A DNA stretch of 41,273 nt from assembly GCA_022616315.1 (NCBI GenBank), contig JAKEEX010000165.1, positions 1 to 41,273 of the forward strand, in the 5' to 3' direction. Below are positions 1-8,754 of the stretch, piece by piece. Position numbers and translations under genes: made by a program. Positions within the stretch are counted from its first letter, which is position 1, and every line of letters begins with the position of its first letter. The stretch comes from Myxococcaceae bacterium (GTDB lineage: Bacteria; Myxococcota; Myxococcia; Myxococcales; Myxococcaceae). Below the pieces are notes generated by a model. The model ran no database searches, had not been told where the DNA came from, and saw only the letters and a program-made list of their open reading frames with translations.

Positions 1-684
1 CCCGAGCCCATCACCAAGACGGTGGACGGCGTGCTCCACGAGCCGATGGAGCTCATGGTGTGCGACGTGCCGGACACCTCGGTGGGCTCCGTCACCGAGC
101 GGCTGGGACCCCGCAAGGGCCGCATGGTGGACATGGGTCAGCTGGGCGGAGGGCGCACGCGCCTGCAGTTCCGCATCCCCGCGCGCGGGCTGGTGGGCTT
201 CCGCAACGAGTTCCTCACCATCACCCGTGGTGAGGGCATCATGAGCAGCCAGTTCGACGGCTACGAGCCGTGGTTCGGGGCGATCGCCAAGCGGCAGAAC
301 GGCGCCATCGTGTCCGACCGCGCGGGCGACACCGTGCCCTACGCCCTCTTCTCCATCCAGGAGCGCGGCGCGCTCTTCGTGGGGGCGGGCGTGACCATCT
401 ACGAGGGCATGGTCATCGGCGAGCACAGCCACTCGAACGACCTCAACGTCAACGCCTGCCGTGAGAAGAAGCTCACCAACATCCGCGCCGCGGGCCGCGA
501 CGAGAACGTCATCCTCACCACGCCCCGCGACATGGGGCTGGAGAAGGCGCTCGAGTGGATCGCCTCGGACGAGCTGGTGGAGGTCACTCCGAAGTCGGTG
601 CGCATCCGCAAGCGCAAGCTCGCGCTGAACGACCGCTACAAGGACGACCGGGACCGCAAGCGCGAGGCGATGGGCGGCGAGTAG
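1..684 (+). CDS. typA: TypA/BipA translational GTPase, C-terminal part (5' truncated by window)
   Basis: The frame is open from base 1 and ends with TAG at 682-684, so about 227 C-terminal residues are present and the GTPase domain lies outside the window. The visible part carries TypA/BipA hallmarks: EPITKTVDG at the start, DVPDTSVGSVTERLGPRKG, RLQFRIPARGLVGFRNEF, TRGEGIMSSQFDGYEP, a YEGMVIGEH-type segment, and LVEVTPKSVRIRKR near the end. These form the domain V and BipA-specific C-terminal domain that bind the ribosome. The family is known for ribosome-associated roles in 50S assembly and in stress or low-temperature growth. The gene ends tail-to-tail with nfsH, leaving only three bases between the stop codons and no obvious terminator hairpin. 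Confidence 0.95.
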   Translation, partial: PEPITKTVDGVLHEPMELMVCDVPDTSVGSVTERLGPRKGRMVDMGQLGGGRTRLQFRIPARGLVGFRNEFLTITRGEGIMSSQFDGYEPWFGAIAKRQNGAIVSDRAGDTVPYALFSIQERGALFVGAGVTIYEGMVIGEHSHSNDLNVNACREKKLTNIRAAGRDENVILTTPRDMGLEKALEWIASDELVEVTPKSVRIRKRKLALNDRYKDDRDRKREAMGGE

Positions 685-687
685 GCG

Positions 688-1275
688 TCAGAACGTGTAC
701 TTCACCCGCGGAAAGATGGCGACCGCGGGGATGTTCGGGCCCACCACCAGCCGCACGGACACGTCCGCGCCGATGCTGAAGTGGTCCATGAACGTGGCGT
801 ACTCCACGCCCAGGCCCACGCCCACGTTGGGTCCGCTCATGCTGCCCGCCGCCCCTTCCGTGGGCGACGGATCCATGAGCGTGAAGCCCACGAGGAGCTT
901 GGGCGTGAGGTAGACGCGGTCCGCGATGGGCAGCAGATAGGCCGCCGATGCGTCGAGGAAGAACACGGTGAAGTTCTCGGATCCGACGCACGCCCCCGCC
1001 GGCGTGCGCCCGCCGAAGCAGTTGGCCGCGTTCGAGCCGAGCCCGAAGTGGCCGCCCAGCGAGAAGCGGTCCGCGAGGTCGTACCCCAGCCCCAGCTGCA
1101 GGTACGTCTGGGCATTGGAGTAGCCATCCACGCCGCCGAGCGTGAAGAACATCCCCACGTCGGTCTCCACGAAGAAGCCGCGCCGCACCTGGGGCACGAC
1201 GCCTTCGGGGGGCGCGGCCGCAAGCGACGCGGCCGGCAACAGTGCCACTGCACAGGACACGAGCAACGTCCTCAC
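688..1275 (-). CDS. nfsH: NfsH/GltH-type outer-membrane beta-barrel protein
   Basis: The predicted protein has 195 residues and starts at GTG 1275, preceded by AGGAGG. An upstream in-frame ATG at 1296 would add seven residues before the signal peptide and is less likely. The N-terminus (RTLLVSCAVALLPAASLAA) is a clear Sec signal. The mature part alternates short amphipathic strands such as YLQLGLGYDL, FSLGGHFGLG and NVGVGLGVEY, and ends in ...RVKYTF, whose terminal Phe is typical of BAM-inserted barrels. It is the last of eight co-directional genes matching nfsA-H. In Myxococcus xanthus NfsH and its paralogue GltH are outer-membrane components of the Nfs (spore coat) and Glt (gliding) machines. 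Assignment rests on position and protein class. Two cysteines (CFGGRTPAGAC) could form an extracellular-loop disulfide. Confidence 0.7.
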   Translation of the reverse strand: MRTLLVSCAVALLPAASLAAAPPEGVVPQVRRGFFVETDVGMFFTLGGVDGYSNAQTYLQLGLGYDLADRFSLGGHFGLGSNAANCFGGRTPAGACVGSENFTVFFLDASAAYLLPIADRVYLTPKLLVGFTLMDPSPTEGAAGSMSGPNVGVGLGVEYATFMDHFSIGADVSVRLVVGPNIPAVAIFPRVKYTF

Positions 1276-1313
1276 GCAGCCTCCTGCGGGTCCCATGAGC
1301 CGTCTCCTTCGCG

Positions 1314-3245
1314 CTACTCCTCACCGGCCTGCTTGAAGATCCAGGGGAACGTCACCACGGTGGAGCCGCCGCTCTGGGCCTCGGGGAACTTCCAGCGCCG
1401 GATGCGGGAGACGATGCAGTCCTCCACGGACCGGTTGCCCATGGTGGTCTCGGCCACCGTCGCGTCCGACACCTGCCCCGTCGCCTCGATGGTCCACACG
1501 ACTGCGATCTTGCCGCCGAGCGCAGGGTTCTTCTGCAGCTCCTTCTCGTAGCAGAACTGGATCTCGTTCTGATGGCGCCGGATGACCTGGGCGATCACGT
1601 CCTTGTCGAGTCCGCCCACCACCGTCGTCTTGCCGGGGATGATCTTCGTGATCTCCTTGCCCCCGCGACCGAGCCCGAGTCCACCGGTGCCACCGGGCCC
1701 ACCGCGCCCGGTGCCACGCGTGCCGAGGCCTCCGATGCCCAGGCCCGTGCCTCCACCGCCCGTCCCGGTGCCGCGCGCACCGAGGCCGCCCACACCCTGC
1801 GCGTCACCCAGGCCCTGGCCGCCGGTGAGGCCGCCGAGCGCGGTGTTGATGCCCGTGCCGAGCCCGCCCGGGCCGAAGACGTCCGAGGCCGCGCCCCTGC
1901 CGAGGGCGCCGAGCAGACCCGCCTGCGACACCAGCTTGCGGTCCTCCTCGCGCCTGTCCTTGTCCACGGTGGGGGCGCCCTTCTTGGAGGCGTCCGCCTC
2001 TTTCTTCTCGGCGTCCCTCTTGCCGAACTTGCCTTCCTCGTCCTTCGCCTTCGCGCCCTCGTCCGCGCCCGCCTGCTTCTGGGCCTTCTTGAACTGCTGA
2101 AGGTCGATGATCTTCTGCGGCTTGACGACGAGGCGCGCGTACTGCGCGGGGTTGCGGAAGATGTCGTCGCTCAGCGAGTTGTCGGGCGGAGGTGACATCA
2201 GCACCGCGGCGACGAGTGCGAAGAACACCATGAGGCAGACGCTGGCGATCTTGAAGTAGGTGTAGTCCGCCTCCTTCAGCAGGCCCACCGAGACCGCCGC
2301 GTCCGGACGCACGTAGCGGAGGACGAAGGACAGGGTGTCGAGCCGGACCTCGGCCCGGTCGTGGAGTCCCAGCTCCACGCTTCCGCTGGCGGCCGTTGCC
2401 GCCTGGCCCCGGCGGGCCACGCGCGCTTGCGCTCCCTCCGGAACGTGCACGGCGGCCTGGCTGCCACGGTTCTCCGCGAGCGCGAACTGCTCACCCACCC
2501 GCGGGGAGTACACGATGACCGAGTTCTGCCGGCCCTCTCCGACGATCACGGGCGCGCCGTCGCGGAAGTGACGGACGTCCAGCAGCGTGTCCCCGCCCCA
2601 GAGCAGGGCCACCTGGAGCACCCGCGCGGTCTCCGTGGGCTCGGCGCCCGGCGGCGTGGCGTCCTCGAAGCGAATCGGGAGACGTCCGGTGAACGCCTTC
2701 CGAGCGGGTGCTGCGCGCTGGGAAGCGAGCGGCGGCGGCCGTGAGCTGCCGAGCGGGGGGATGGCAGGCGGCACCGGTCCCGGCACCCGCTGTCCACCAG
2801 AGGGCGCCCTCAGCGTGTTCGCACTCCCGGACGTGGCGCTACGGACCGCAGGCCGCGCGGCCGGCGCCGATCGCGCGGGCTCGGCACGTCCGAACGACTC
2901 CACCGCGGCCGCCGCGGCACCACGCCCGTCACCGCCGAAGAGCACGCGCACCTGCGTGGCGCCCACGTGGAGGACGTCCCCGTCGGACAGGGGCACGGGC
3001 TGCGTGATGCTCGAGGCGCTGGAGCCCACGCGCGTGCCCGTCTCGCTTCCGAGGTCGATGGCGGTGACGACGCCATTGGTCTCCACCTTCAGCATCACGT
3101 GGAGGTTGGAGACCCGCGGGTCCACGAGCCGGACAGCCGCACCGGCGCCGGAGCCAAGGATGATGCTGTCCTGATCCGACGTGGACTCGACCACCGAGCC
3201 ATCCGGTCCCGTGATGCGCAGGGTGAGTCCGTTCTTCTTCGACAT
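1314..3245 (-). CDS. nfsG: NfsG/GltG-type inner-membrane protein: FHA domain, one TM, AgmX/PglI C-terminal domain
   Basis: The protein has 643 residues and starts at ATG 3245 with AGGAGG nine bases upstream. Residues about 5-105 form an FHA-like fold (IILGSGAGAAVRLVDPRVSNLHVML, then DLGSETGTRVG). A Pro/Ala-rich linker follows. Residues about 205-325 are a second beta-rich domain of the type found in PglI/GltG. A single TM segment (FKIASVCLMVFFALVAAVLM) then leads to a charged Lys/Glu stretch, a long Gly-rich tract and a TonB-like AgmX/PglI C-terminal domain (VIRRHQNEIQFCYEKELQKNP ... IRRWKFPEAQSGG) with a conserved Cys pair. The topology is cytoplasmic FHA, periplasmic C-terminus. By analogy with Myxococcus, it would link the proton-driven AglRQS motor to periplasmic and outer-membrane partners. 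It lies between nfsF (42 nt) and nfsH (38 nt). The FHA is degenerate at the usual Gly-Arg and Thr-Asn positions. Confidence 0.8.
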   Translation of the reverse strand: MSKKNGLTLRITGPDGSVVESTSDQDSIILGSGAGAAVRLVDPRVSNLHVMLKVETNGVVTAIDLGSETGTRVGSSASSITQPVPLSDGDVLHVGATQVRVLFGGDGRGAAAAAVESFGRAEPARSAPAARPAVRSATSGSANTLRAPSGGQRVPGPVPPAIPPLGSSRPPPLASQRAAPARKAFTGRLPIRFEDATPPGAEPTETARVLQVALLWGGDTLLDVRHFRDGAPVIVGEGRQNSVIVYSPRVGEQFALAENRGSQAAVHVPEGAQARVARRGQAATAASGSVELGLHDRAEVRLDTLSFVLRYVRPDAAVSVGLLKEADYTYFKIASVCLMVFFALVAAVLMSPPPDNSLSDDIFRNPAQYARLVVKPQKIIDLQQFKKAQKQAGADEGAKAKDEEGKFGKRDAEKKEADASKKGAPTVDKDRREEDRKLVSQAGLLGALGRGAASDVFGPGGLGTGINTALGGLTGGQGLGDAQGVGGLGARGTGTGGGGTGLGIGGLGTRGTGRGGPGGTGGLGLGRGGKEITKIIPGKTTVVGGLDKDVIAQVIRRHQNEIQFCYEKELQKNPALGGKIAVVWTIEATGQVSDATVAETTMGNRSVEDCIVSRIRRWKFPEAQSGGSTVVTFPWIFKQAGEE

Positions 3246-3287
3246 GGGGCCGTCCTCCTGGAGGTGGGCGCTCGACATGGGGGCGGA

Positions 3288-3557
3288 CTAGAGGTTGTCG
3301 ACGGACTTCTGGAGCTCGGGATTGAAGTTGTCCCTGACCTTGATGAGGCTCTTGAAGCGGGTGCGCTTCTTGTTGAGCACGTAGGAGCCTTCGGGACGCG
3401 TGATCTCGCCGTCGACGGTGACGTCCGTGAAGTCCACCACCGTCTTCTTGCGGACGACCACGCGGTCCTCCTCCTGGACGGTCCGGACGGTGTCCTGGGC
3501 CAGCGCCGGTGAGGCCACCAGCGTCAGGAGGGTAGTGACCAGGAGCATGCGCTTCAT
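3288..3557 (-). CDS. nfsF: NfsF/GltF-type small exported protein
   Basis: This 89-residue protein starts at ATG 3557 with AAGGAG nine bases upstream. Residues 1-21 are a signal peptide (MKRMLLVTTLLTLVASPALAQ) with an AxA cleavage site. The mature part of about 68 residues is highly charged (VVVRKKTVVDFTDVTVDGEITRP ... LNKKRTRFKSLIKVRDNF) and contains a VDF-DVTVDGEI-RP element, which suggests a small beta-structured periplasmic adaptor. No enzymatic motif is visible. Its place between the TPR lipoprotein and the FHA protein matches nfsF/gltF in Myxococcus xanthus, where the product is also small. It is separated from nfsE by 166 nt that hold a strong hairpin, so its expression may differ from that of the upstream genes. 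Family assignment is by synteny and size. Confidence 0.65.
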   Translation of the reverse strand: MKRMLLVTTLLTLVASPALAQDTVRTVQEEDRVVVRKKTVVDFTDVTVDGEITRPEGSYVLNKKRTRFKSLIKVRDNFNPELQKSVDNL

Positions 3558-3671
3558 CGTCGTGTGTCTCCTTCTCGCGTTCCTGCTGGGTGAGACACCG
3601 TCCGTCCACCCGGGTTCCGTCCACGGTAGGGCTTGAGACTCGCCGGCAGAATCGAGCGCCGGTTGAAGCGT

Positions 3672-3716
3672 CCGCGGTGCAACGCTCCGCCCACGTCGCG
3701 TGGGCGGACACCGCGG
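3672..3716 (-). promoter_or_regulatory. Large hairpin between nfsE and nfsF
   Basis: The perfect inverted repeat 3686-3695/3699-3708 forms a 10-bp stem with a three-base loop. It is extended by an 8-bp outer stem, 3672-3679/3709-3716, with a six-base bulge on one side only. It begins eight bases after the nfsE stop codon (3724) in the direction of transcription. No run of T follows on the minus strand, so it does not look like a classical intrinsic terminator. Likelier roles are an mRNA-stability element, an RNase processing site, or a partial attenuator setting the ratio of NfsA-E to NfsF-H. The structure is seen directly; the role is inferred. Confidence 0.55.
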
Positions 3717-3723
3717 GAAAGCG

Positions 3724-5118
3724 TCAGGGCGTGGGCGTGGGGGCCCCCTTCTGCTCGGCCGCCTCTGCTCCCTGCCCCTGCGGTGTCCCCTCTGCCGCGC
3801 CGTCGCCTGCGGGCGGTGCTTCACCCTGGGGCGTGGGCGCGGCTCCCTCCTGCGCCTCCTCCTCCGCGGTCACCTTGTCCAGGAGTCCGCCACCCCCCGG
3901 CGTGGCCGGGCGTGGAGTCGGCTTCTTCTCCTCCGGCGCCGCCTGCGCCTGGCCCGCCTTCATCACCTGGGCGAGCGTCTTGAGCTTCACGTCCACCTTC
4001 TGGCGCTCCACCTCGGGGACGGACGAGAGCCCCTTGCAGCGCTCGAGGAGGGAGATGGCCTTCGCGTAGCCTTGCTTGTCCGCCGCGTACGCCCAGCCTG
4101 CGCCACACACGGCCTCCGGGGAGTCCGGTCGGAGCGAGAGCACCTTCTCGAACGCCTCGCCCGCCGCGAGGCCCTTCTTCGGATCCCTCCCCTTCTGCCC
4201 ATCCAGGGCGTAGGCCAGGTACAGCCTCGCCTCGGACGAGGTGCCGTCCAGCTCCACGGCGCGCCGGAAGGCGGTCTCCGCGGCCGCGTAGTCCCGGTAG
4301 TTGAGGGCCATGGCGCCGATGTTGAGGTGACCCGGGGCGAAGCGGTCGTTCAGCGAGACCGCCTTCTTGAACTGCGTGAGCGCAGCGCCGCGGTCGTTCA
4401 GCTTGAGGAGGATCATCCCGTAGAGGTTGTAGACACCGGGGTCCTTGTCATCGAGCTGGTAGGCCTTCTCCGTGACGAAGCGCGCGAGCGGGTAGTTGCC
4501 CTGCTCGAAGTAGATGAGCGCGAGGTTCTTGTAGGCCTCGGGGTCGTCCTTCCTGCGCTCGAGCACCCGGCGCGCCGCGGCCTCCGCCTTGTCGTACTGA
4601 CGCGTCAGCCGGTAGGCCACGGTGAGGTTGTTGAGCAGCTCCACGTCGTGGGCGCGGGACTCGTCCCGGAGGATGGGTTCGTAGAGGGTGATGATCTCCT
4701 GGGCGCGGTCCTGCAGCCGGAAGAGGCGGCCGAGGTTGAGCAACGAGGGCTTGTGCGCAGGTTCCAGCTTGAGGGCCGCCTCGTACTGGCGCTTCGCGTC
4801 GTCGAGCTTGCCCTCGCGCTCGGCGAGGAGCGCCAGGTTGAACTGCGCGGCCACGCTGTCCGGCTGCTTGCGGAGCACCTCGGTGAAGCCCTTCCGGGCC
4901 TCCTCGAGGTTGCCGGACTGGAAGGCCTGGACCGCCTCGCGGAAGCGCTCGTCGGCGGACCTGACCACGGGCTTCGGTGGTGCCTTCTGGGCCACCCCGA
5001 CCGGGTCCTGCTTCTTCACGGGCGGGGCGGTCGCACAGGCGGCAGCGGCCAGCGCGGCTGCGGCGAGCAGGACGCGAGGACCCAAGACGCTCGGCTGGGG
5101 GATGCGTGCGTGGAACAC
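3724..5118 (-). CDS. nfsE: NfsE/GltE (AglT)-type TPR lipoprotein
   Basis: The protein has 464 residues. The start chosen is GTG 5118, one base after the nfsD stop, with AGGAGG nine bases upstream inside the nfsD end, which suggests translational coupling. The N-terminus is a lipoprotein signal (VLLAAAALAAAAC) with the lipidated Cys near residue 28. Residues about 55-400 hold consecutive TPR motifs, for example AQFNLALLAEREGKLDDAKRQYEAALKLEPAH and AYKNLALIYFEQGNYPLARFVTEKAYQLD. The last 60 or so residues are a Pro/Ala/Glu-rich tail. In Myxococcus xanthus AglT/GltE and its paralogue NfsE are TPR proteins of the periplasm/outer-membrane subcomplex. No Asp follows the Cys, so outer-membrane targeting by the Lol pathway is expected, placing it beside the beta-barrels and NfsC/D. 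Confidence 0.75.
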   Translation of the reverse strand: MFHARIPQPSVLGPRVLLAAAALAAAACATAPPVKKQDPVGVAQKAPPKPVVRSADERFREAVQAFQSGNLEEARKGFTEVLRKQPDSVAAQFNLALLAEREGKLDDAKRQYEAALKLEPAHKPSLLNLGRLFRLQDRAQEIITLYEPILRDESRAHDVELLNNLTVAYRLTRQYDKAEAAARRVLERRKDDPEAYKNLALIYFEQGNYPLARFVTEKAYQLDDKDPGVYNLYGMILLKLNDRGAALTQFKKAVSLNDRFAPGHLNIGAMALNYRDYAAAETAFRRAVELDGTSSEARLYLAYALDGQKGRDPKKGLAAGEAFEKVLSLRPDSPEAVCGAGWAYAADKQGYAKAISLLERCKGLSSVPEVERQKVDVKLKTLAQVMKAGQAQAAPEEKKPTPRPATPGGGGLLDKVTAEEEAQEGAAPTPQGEAPPAGDGAAEGTPQGQGAEAAEQKGAPTPTP

Positions 5119-5119
5119 G

Positions 5120-8100
5120 TCAGTGGTCCTCCTCGCGCTGCGCGGATGGAGTCCCGGCGTCTTCGGCGGGGGGCGGCGTTGCCCCTTCCGGTGCGGCGGG
5201 TGCCGGCTTGGCCGCGGGCACGGCCTGCGCGGGCCGCTGCGGCTGCACACGACCGGAGTCGACGAGCAGGGGGGCCGTGCGGAAGAACTCGCTGCCGCGG
5301 AACGGCACCTCGCGCCGATCCGCGTACGTGCCGCGGCGGTACTGGTTCACCTTGTCCTGCGCCTGGAGGGTCCACTCGTTGTAGACGCTGAGCTCGTAGG
5401 CCTTGTCGAGCGCCTTCTCCAGCGCCTCGATGCACTTGTCCTCGAGCGGCAGCGCAAGGTTCTCGAGCTCCGCGCGGTACATGTCGAGCTGCTCCTGCGA
5501 CCTGAGGGTCTTCGGGTCCGGCGAGCTCAGGATGTTCTGCGCCATGTCCGCATACGCCATCCCGATGCGCGTCAGCGCGGCGATGCCCCAGTCCCCCACG
5601 CCGATGGCGAGCACCTCCGTGTAGGCCTTCTCCACGTCCTTGATGCGCCGCTGCTTGGCCGTGAGGTCGCGCCGGAGGGTGGCCACCCTGACGAGGCGGA
5701 TGTCCGTGTACGACTTCCAGAGCGGCTCGAGGCCGAGGAAGCGCGCGTGTGCGTACGCATACTGCACGCGGGCATCCTTCCGGGCCTCCTCGGGCAGCTT
5801 CGCGTGGCCACGCACCAGCTCCGTCTGCAGCCTGTCCGCCTCGCGCTCGTTCTTCACCTCTCGGAAGGCGAGCATCCGACGGTACACCGCCCGGTAGTGG
5901 TCCGCCGCGCCCGTGCGGGTGTCGCGGGCGTAGGTGGTGTTGAAGGACTCGTACGCCGCGATGGCCTGGGTCCACCGCCTGTCCCGCTCGTGGATCTGCG
6001 CGACGCGGAACGCGACCTTCGGCACGTCGTCCTTCGCGGGGAAGCGCTCGATGTAGCGGGTGAAGGCGGCAATGGCCTTTTGCGTATCGCCGAGCCCCTC
6101 CCACCACACGCCCGCGTTGTACTGCGCGTCCGGCAGCCACTTCGCCGCCTCTGAGAGGAGCGTGCTGCGCTCCTGCTCGGGTGAGGTGCCCTCCCCCTCT
6201 GCCGCAGGAACCTCCGGCTTCTGTGGCTTCTCCGCCTTCTCCACGGGAGCACGGCCCTTCGAGCCCCGGCCGGACCTCGCGCCCGCCGTCTTGTTCTTCG
6301 CGTCCCCTGGCCCCTGGGTCTTCGCGTCGTAGGCGGCGATGAAGGCCTCGTACCCCTCCGCAGAGCGCCGGAAGTCCGCCAGCCGCTCGTAGAAGCGCGC
6401 GAGCGTGTAGCGCACCTTCAGCTCGAACTTCGACTGCGGGTACTCCTTCAGCATGCGCTCGCCCGCGATGACGCCCTTGTCGAGCTCGTTGGCGTCGTCC
6501 GCGATGAACATCACATAGGTGAGCGCCCGGTCCGCGTTCTCGCTCCTCGGGAACTCCTTGACGAAGGCGAGGAAGTGCTCGGCGGCCTTCTTCGGGTTCT
6601 TCTCCTTCCGGTAGACCACCTCGTCCACGTACTTGTACTGGCTGCCCTCCACGACCTCGGTGAGCCGCTTCTGGAACTCGCTCCCGGGCTTGTAGAGCTT
6701 CCGGTTGGCGAGGAACTCGCGCGACAGCTGGTTGAGCGCCAGCCACTCCTCCTTCGCGTTCAACACGTGCATGGAGAGGTCGGCGGCGTCCTGGCTGCGC
6801 GACTCGGTGGGGAACCTCTGGATGATGTCCCCGAGGCGCCGTGTGGCCTCCACGAACTGGTTCGCGTCGTAGAAGATGACGGCCGACTCGTAGCGGATGT
6901 CGATCTCGTCCTTCTGGTCCGGGAAGAGCTTGAGGTAGGCGTCACAGGCCGTCACGAGCTTCGTCTCGTTCGCCGTCAGCTGGCGCGCCTGCAGCTCGCG
7001 CGCGTCCCTCTTGACCACGCGCTTGCCCTTCTCCACGCCGCCCTTGCGCGTGTCCTCGCGGACCTTCTGGCCCTCCTTCAGGTGCTCCTGCGCCTCGAGG
7101 CCGCGCTCGATGCGGACCAGCTTCTCGTAGGAGAGGATGGTGTTGTTGGCCGCGTTCTTGCGGTAGCGCTCGTCGGAGACCTCGCGCGCGGAGTCACGCG
7201 GGGGAATCTTGAATGCCAGGACGGCCTCGTACTGGTCCGCCGCCGCCTGCCACTCCTTGAGCGTCCAGAGGATCTCCGCGTAGTAGAAGCGGAGGTTGAA
7301 GGCGTAGTCGCTGACGAAGGCCGGGTCCGCGCTGGTGGCGAACTTGTCCACGTATTGCTTGTAGATGTCCCGCGCGAGCCGGTAGGTCTCCACCAGGTTC
7401 GTCTTCTGCGCCTCGCGGTGGTAGTCGGTGACGATGCTGCGCATCGCCTCCTCGGTGACGCTGAACGCGTTGCGGAGCACCTGATCGTTCTTCGCGTTGG
7501 CCGCCCACCAGGAGGAGCCGGGGCTGTAGAGGTTCGCGAGCTTCTTGATCTCCTCGCGCACGCTGTCGCGCTGCCGCAGACCCTCGAACGCGCGCACGAT
7601 GGACTGCTGGAACTCGGGGGCCCGGGGGTTCATCGGGTCCTCGTTGATGAGCAGGCGGTACGTGTGGATGGCGCTGTCGTAAGCGCCCACCTCGGCGAGC
7701 GTGGCGGCCAGCTTCTCCACCAGCCGCGGGAAGCGCTTCCTGGTCGCCTTCTGCCGGTAGTACGCGATGCCGTCCTCGGCGCGCTCCAGGCGCACGAAGA
7801 AGAGGACGGTGTCGTTGAGCGACTCCGACTTCAGGTCCACCAGCGCCTTGACGTTCGTGGCGCGGTTGGCGTCCGCGTAGTCCACCACCTTCTGCAGCTT
7901 CTCCAGGCCCGGCTGGAACTCGCCCACGTTGAAGTCGCACCAGGCCAGCCGGTAGATGGAGAAGGCGTAGATGCGCGCGTCCTTGGACTTGCTGGCGTGC
8001 TCGTACGCGTTGCGCGCCTTCAGCACGTCCCCCACGTCGAACCAGTGGTTGCCCAGCTGGACGTACGTGTCACCCACGAACTGGGAGCTGGGGTAGTTCT

Positions 8101-8749
8101 TGATGAGCTCGGTGTAGCGCTTGACGGCCTCGGCCTTCTTGTCCGTCTCGTAGAGGTTGAAGCCGAGGTTGAAGAGCACCTCGTCCTTGCGGGGGTAGGC
8201 CGGGTACTCCTTCAGGATGGTCTCGTACAGCCGCATGGTCTCCGAGCGGAGCAGCTCGGACTGGCGGTTGTCCGGCTTCGGCTCGGGCCGCTTCTCTCCC
8301 CGCTGCTGCGCAGCCTCGTGCTCGGCCACCGCCTTCTCGTGGGCGGCCATCTCCTGGAAGTAGAGGTACTTGCTCTTCTCCCAGTAGAGCTCGCTCAGGC
8401 GATAGAGGAGCTCGGCCTTCTGCTCGCTGCCGTCCTCGATGCTGGGGATGATGTCCTTGAGCCGCGCGATGGACTCGTCACGCTTGGCGGCGGCCAGGCG
8501 CCCCTTCTCGCCGTCCTCGAGCTTCGGGACGCGCGCCTCGAGCTTCCTCGGGCCCAGCCGGCCCGGCTCCTCGTCCTCGCCGGTCGCACGCTTCTCTGCC
8601 TTCGCCGCGGTCTTCCCCTTCCCGGGCGCCTGCGTCTGCGTCTGCGCCTTGCGCGGGTCCTTGCGCGGAGGGGCGAGCCACCCGGCGCGCACCGAAGGCG
8701 CTGCGAGCAGCGCGAGGGAGAGCACTCCCACACCAAGCCACGACCTCAT
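5120..8749 (-). CDS. nfsD: NfsD/GltD (AgmU)-type giant TPR protein
   Basis: The protein has 1209 residues, close to the size I recall for AgmU/GltD of Myxococcus xanthus (about 1200). It starts at ATG 8749, overlapping no gene and five bases after the nfsC stop. A signal peptide (RSWLGVGVLSLALLAAPSVRAGW) is followed by a basic linker rich in Lys, Gln and Thr, then arrays of TPR-like helices over most of the chain, for example ELLYRLSELYWEKSKYLYFQEMAAHEKAVAEHE and VLFNLGFNLYETDKKAEAVKRYTELIKNYP. Near residue 830 there is a disordered Lys/Gly/Pro linker (KNKTAGARSGRGSKGRAPVEKAEKP), and the C-terminus is Pro/Ala-rich. It probably acts as a periplasmic scaffold linking the inner-membrane motor part to the outer-membrane barrels. 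Long antisense frames over this gene are codon-bias artefacts. Confidence 0.78.
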   Translation of the reverse strand: MRSWLGVGVLSLALLAAPSVRAGWLAPPRKDPRKAQTQTQAPGKGKTAAKAEKRATGEDEEPGRLGPRKLEARVPKLEDGEKGRLAAAKRDESIARLKDIIPSIEDGSEQKAELLYRLSELYWEKSKYLYFQEMAAHEKAVAEHEAAQQRGEKRPEPKPDNRQSELLRSETMRLYETILKEYPAYPRKDEVLFNLGFNLYETDKKAEAVKRYTELIKNYPSSQFVGDTYVQLGNHWFDVGDVLKARNAYEHASKSKDARIYAFSIYRLAWCDFNVGEFQPGLEKLQKVVDYADANRATNVKALVDLKSESLNDTVLFFVRLERAEDGIAYYRQKATRKRFPRLVEKLAATLAEVGAYDSAIHTYRLLINEDPMNPRAPEFQQSIVRAFEGLRQRDSVREEIKKLANLYSPGSSWWAANAKNDQVLRNAFSVTEEAMRSIVTDYHREAQKTNLVETYRLARDIYKQYVDKFATSADPAFVSDYAFNLRFYYAEILWTLKEWQAAADQYEAVLAFKIPPRDSAREVSDERYRKNAANNTILSYEKLVRIERGLEAQEHLKEGQKVREDTRKGGVEKGKRVVKRDARELQARQLTANETKLVTACDAYLKLFPDQKDEIDIRYESAVIFYDANQFVEATRRLGDIIQRFPTESRSQDAADLSMHVLNAKEEWLALNQLSREFLANRKLYKPGSEFQKRLTEVVEGSQYKYVDEVVYRKEKNPKKAAEHFLAFVKEFPRSENADRALTYVMFIADDANELDKGVIAGERMLKEYPQSKFELKVRYTLARFYERLADFRRSAEGYEAFIAAYDAKTQGPGDAKNKTAGARSGRGSKGRAPVEKAEKPQKPEVPAAEGEGTSPEQERSTLLSEAAKWLPDAQYNAGVWWEGLGDTQKAIAAFTRYIERFPAKDDVPKVAFRVAQIHERDRRWTQAIAAYESFNTTYARDTRTGAADHYRAVYRRMLAFREVKNEREADRLQTELVRGHAKLPEEARKDARVQYAYAHARFLGLEPLWKSYTDIRLVRVATLRRDLTAKQRRIKDVEKAYTEVLAIGVGDWGIAALTRIGMAYADMAQNILSSPDPKTLRSQEQLDMYRAELENLALPLEDKCIEALEKALDKAYELSVYNEWTLQAQDKVNQYRRGTYADRREVPFRGSEFFRTAPLLVDSGRVQPQRPAQAVPAAKPAPAAPEGATPPPAEDAGTPSAQREEDH

Positions 8750-8754
8750 GACCC

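Noticed and set aside
5120-8749. nfsD as an outer-membrane-assembly (BamD-like) or generic TPR gene
   Set aside because: TPR content alone would allow this, but length, signal peptide and exact place in an eight-gene nfs/glt-type operon favour NfsD/GltD.
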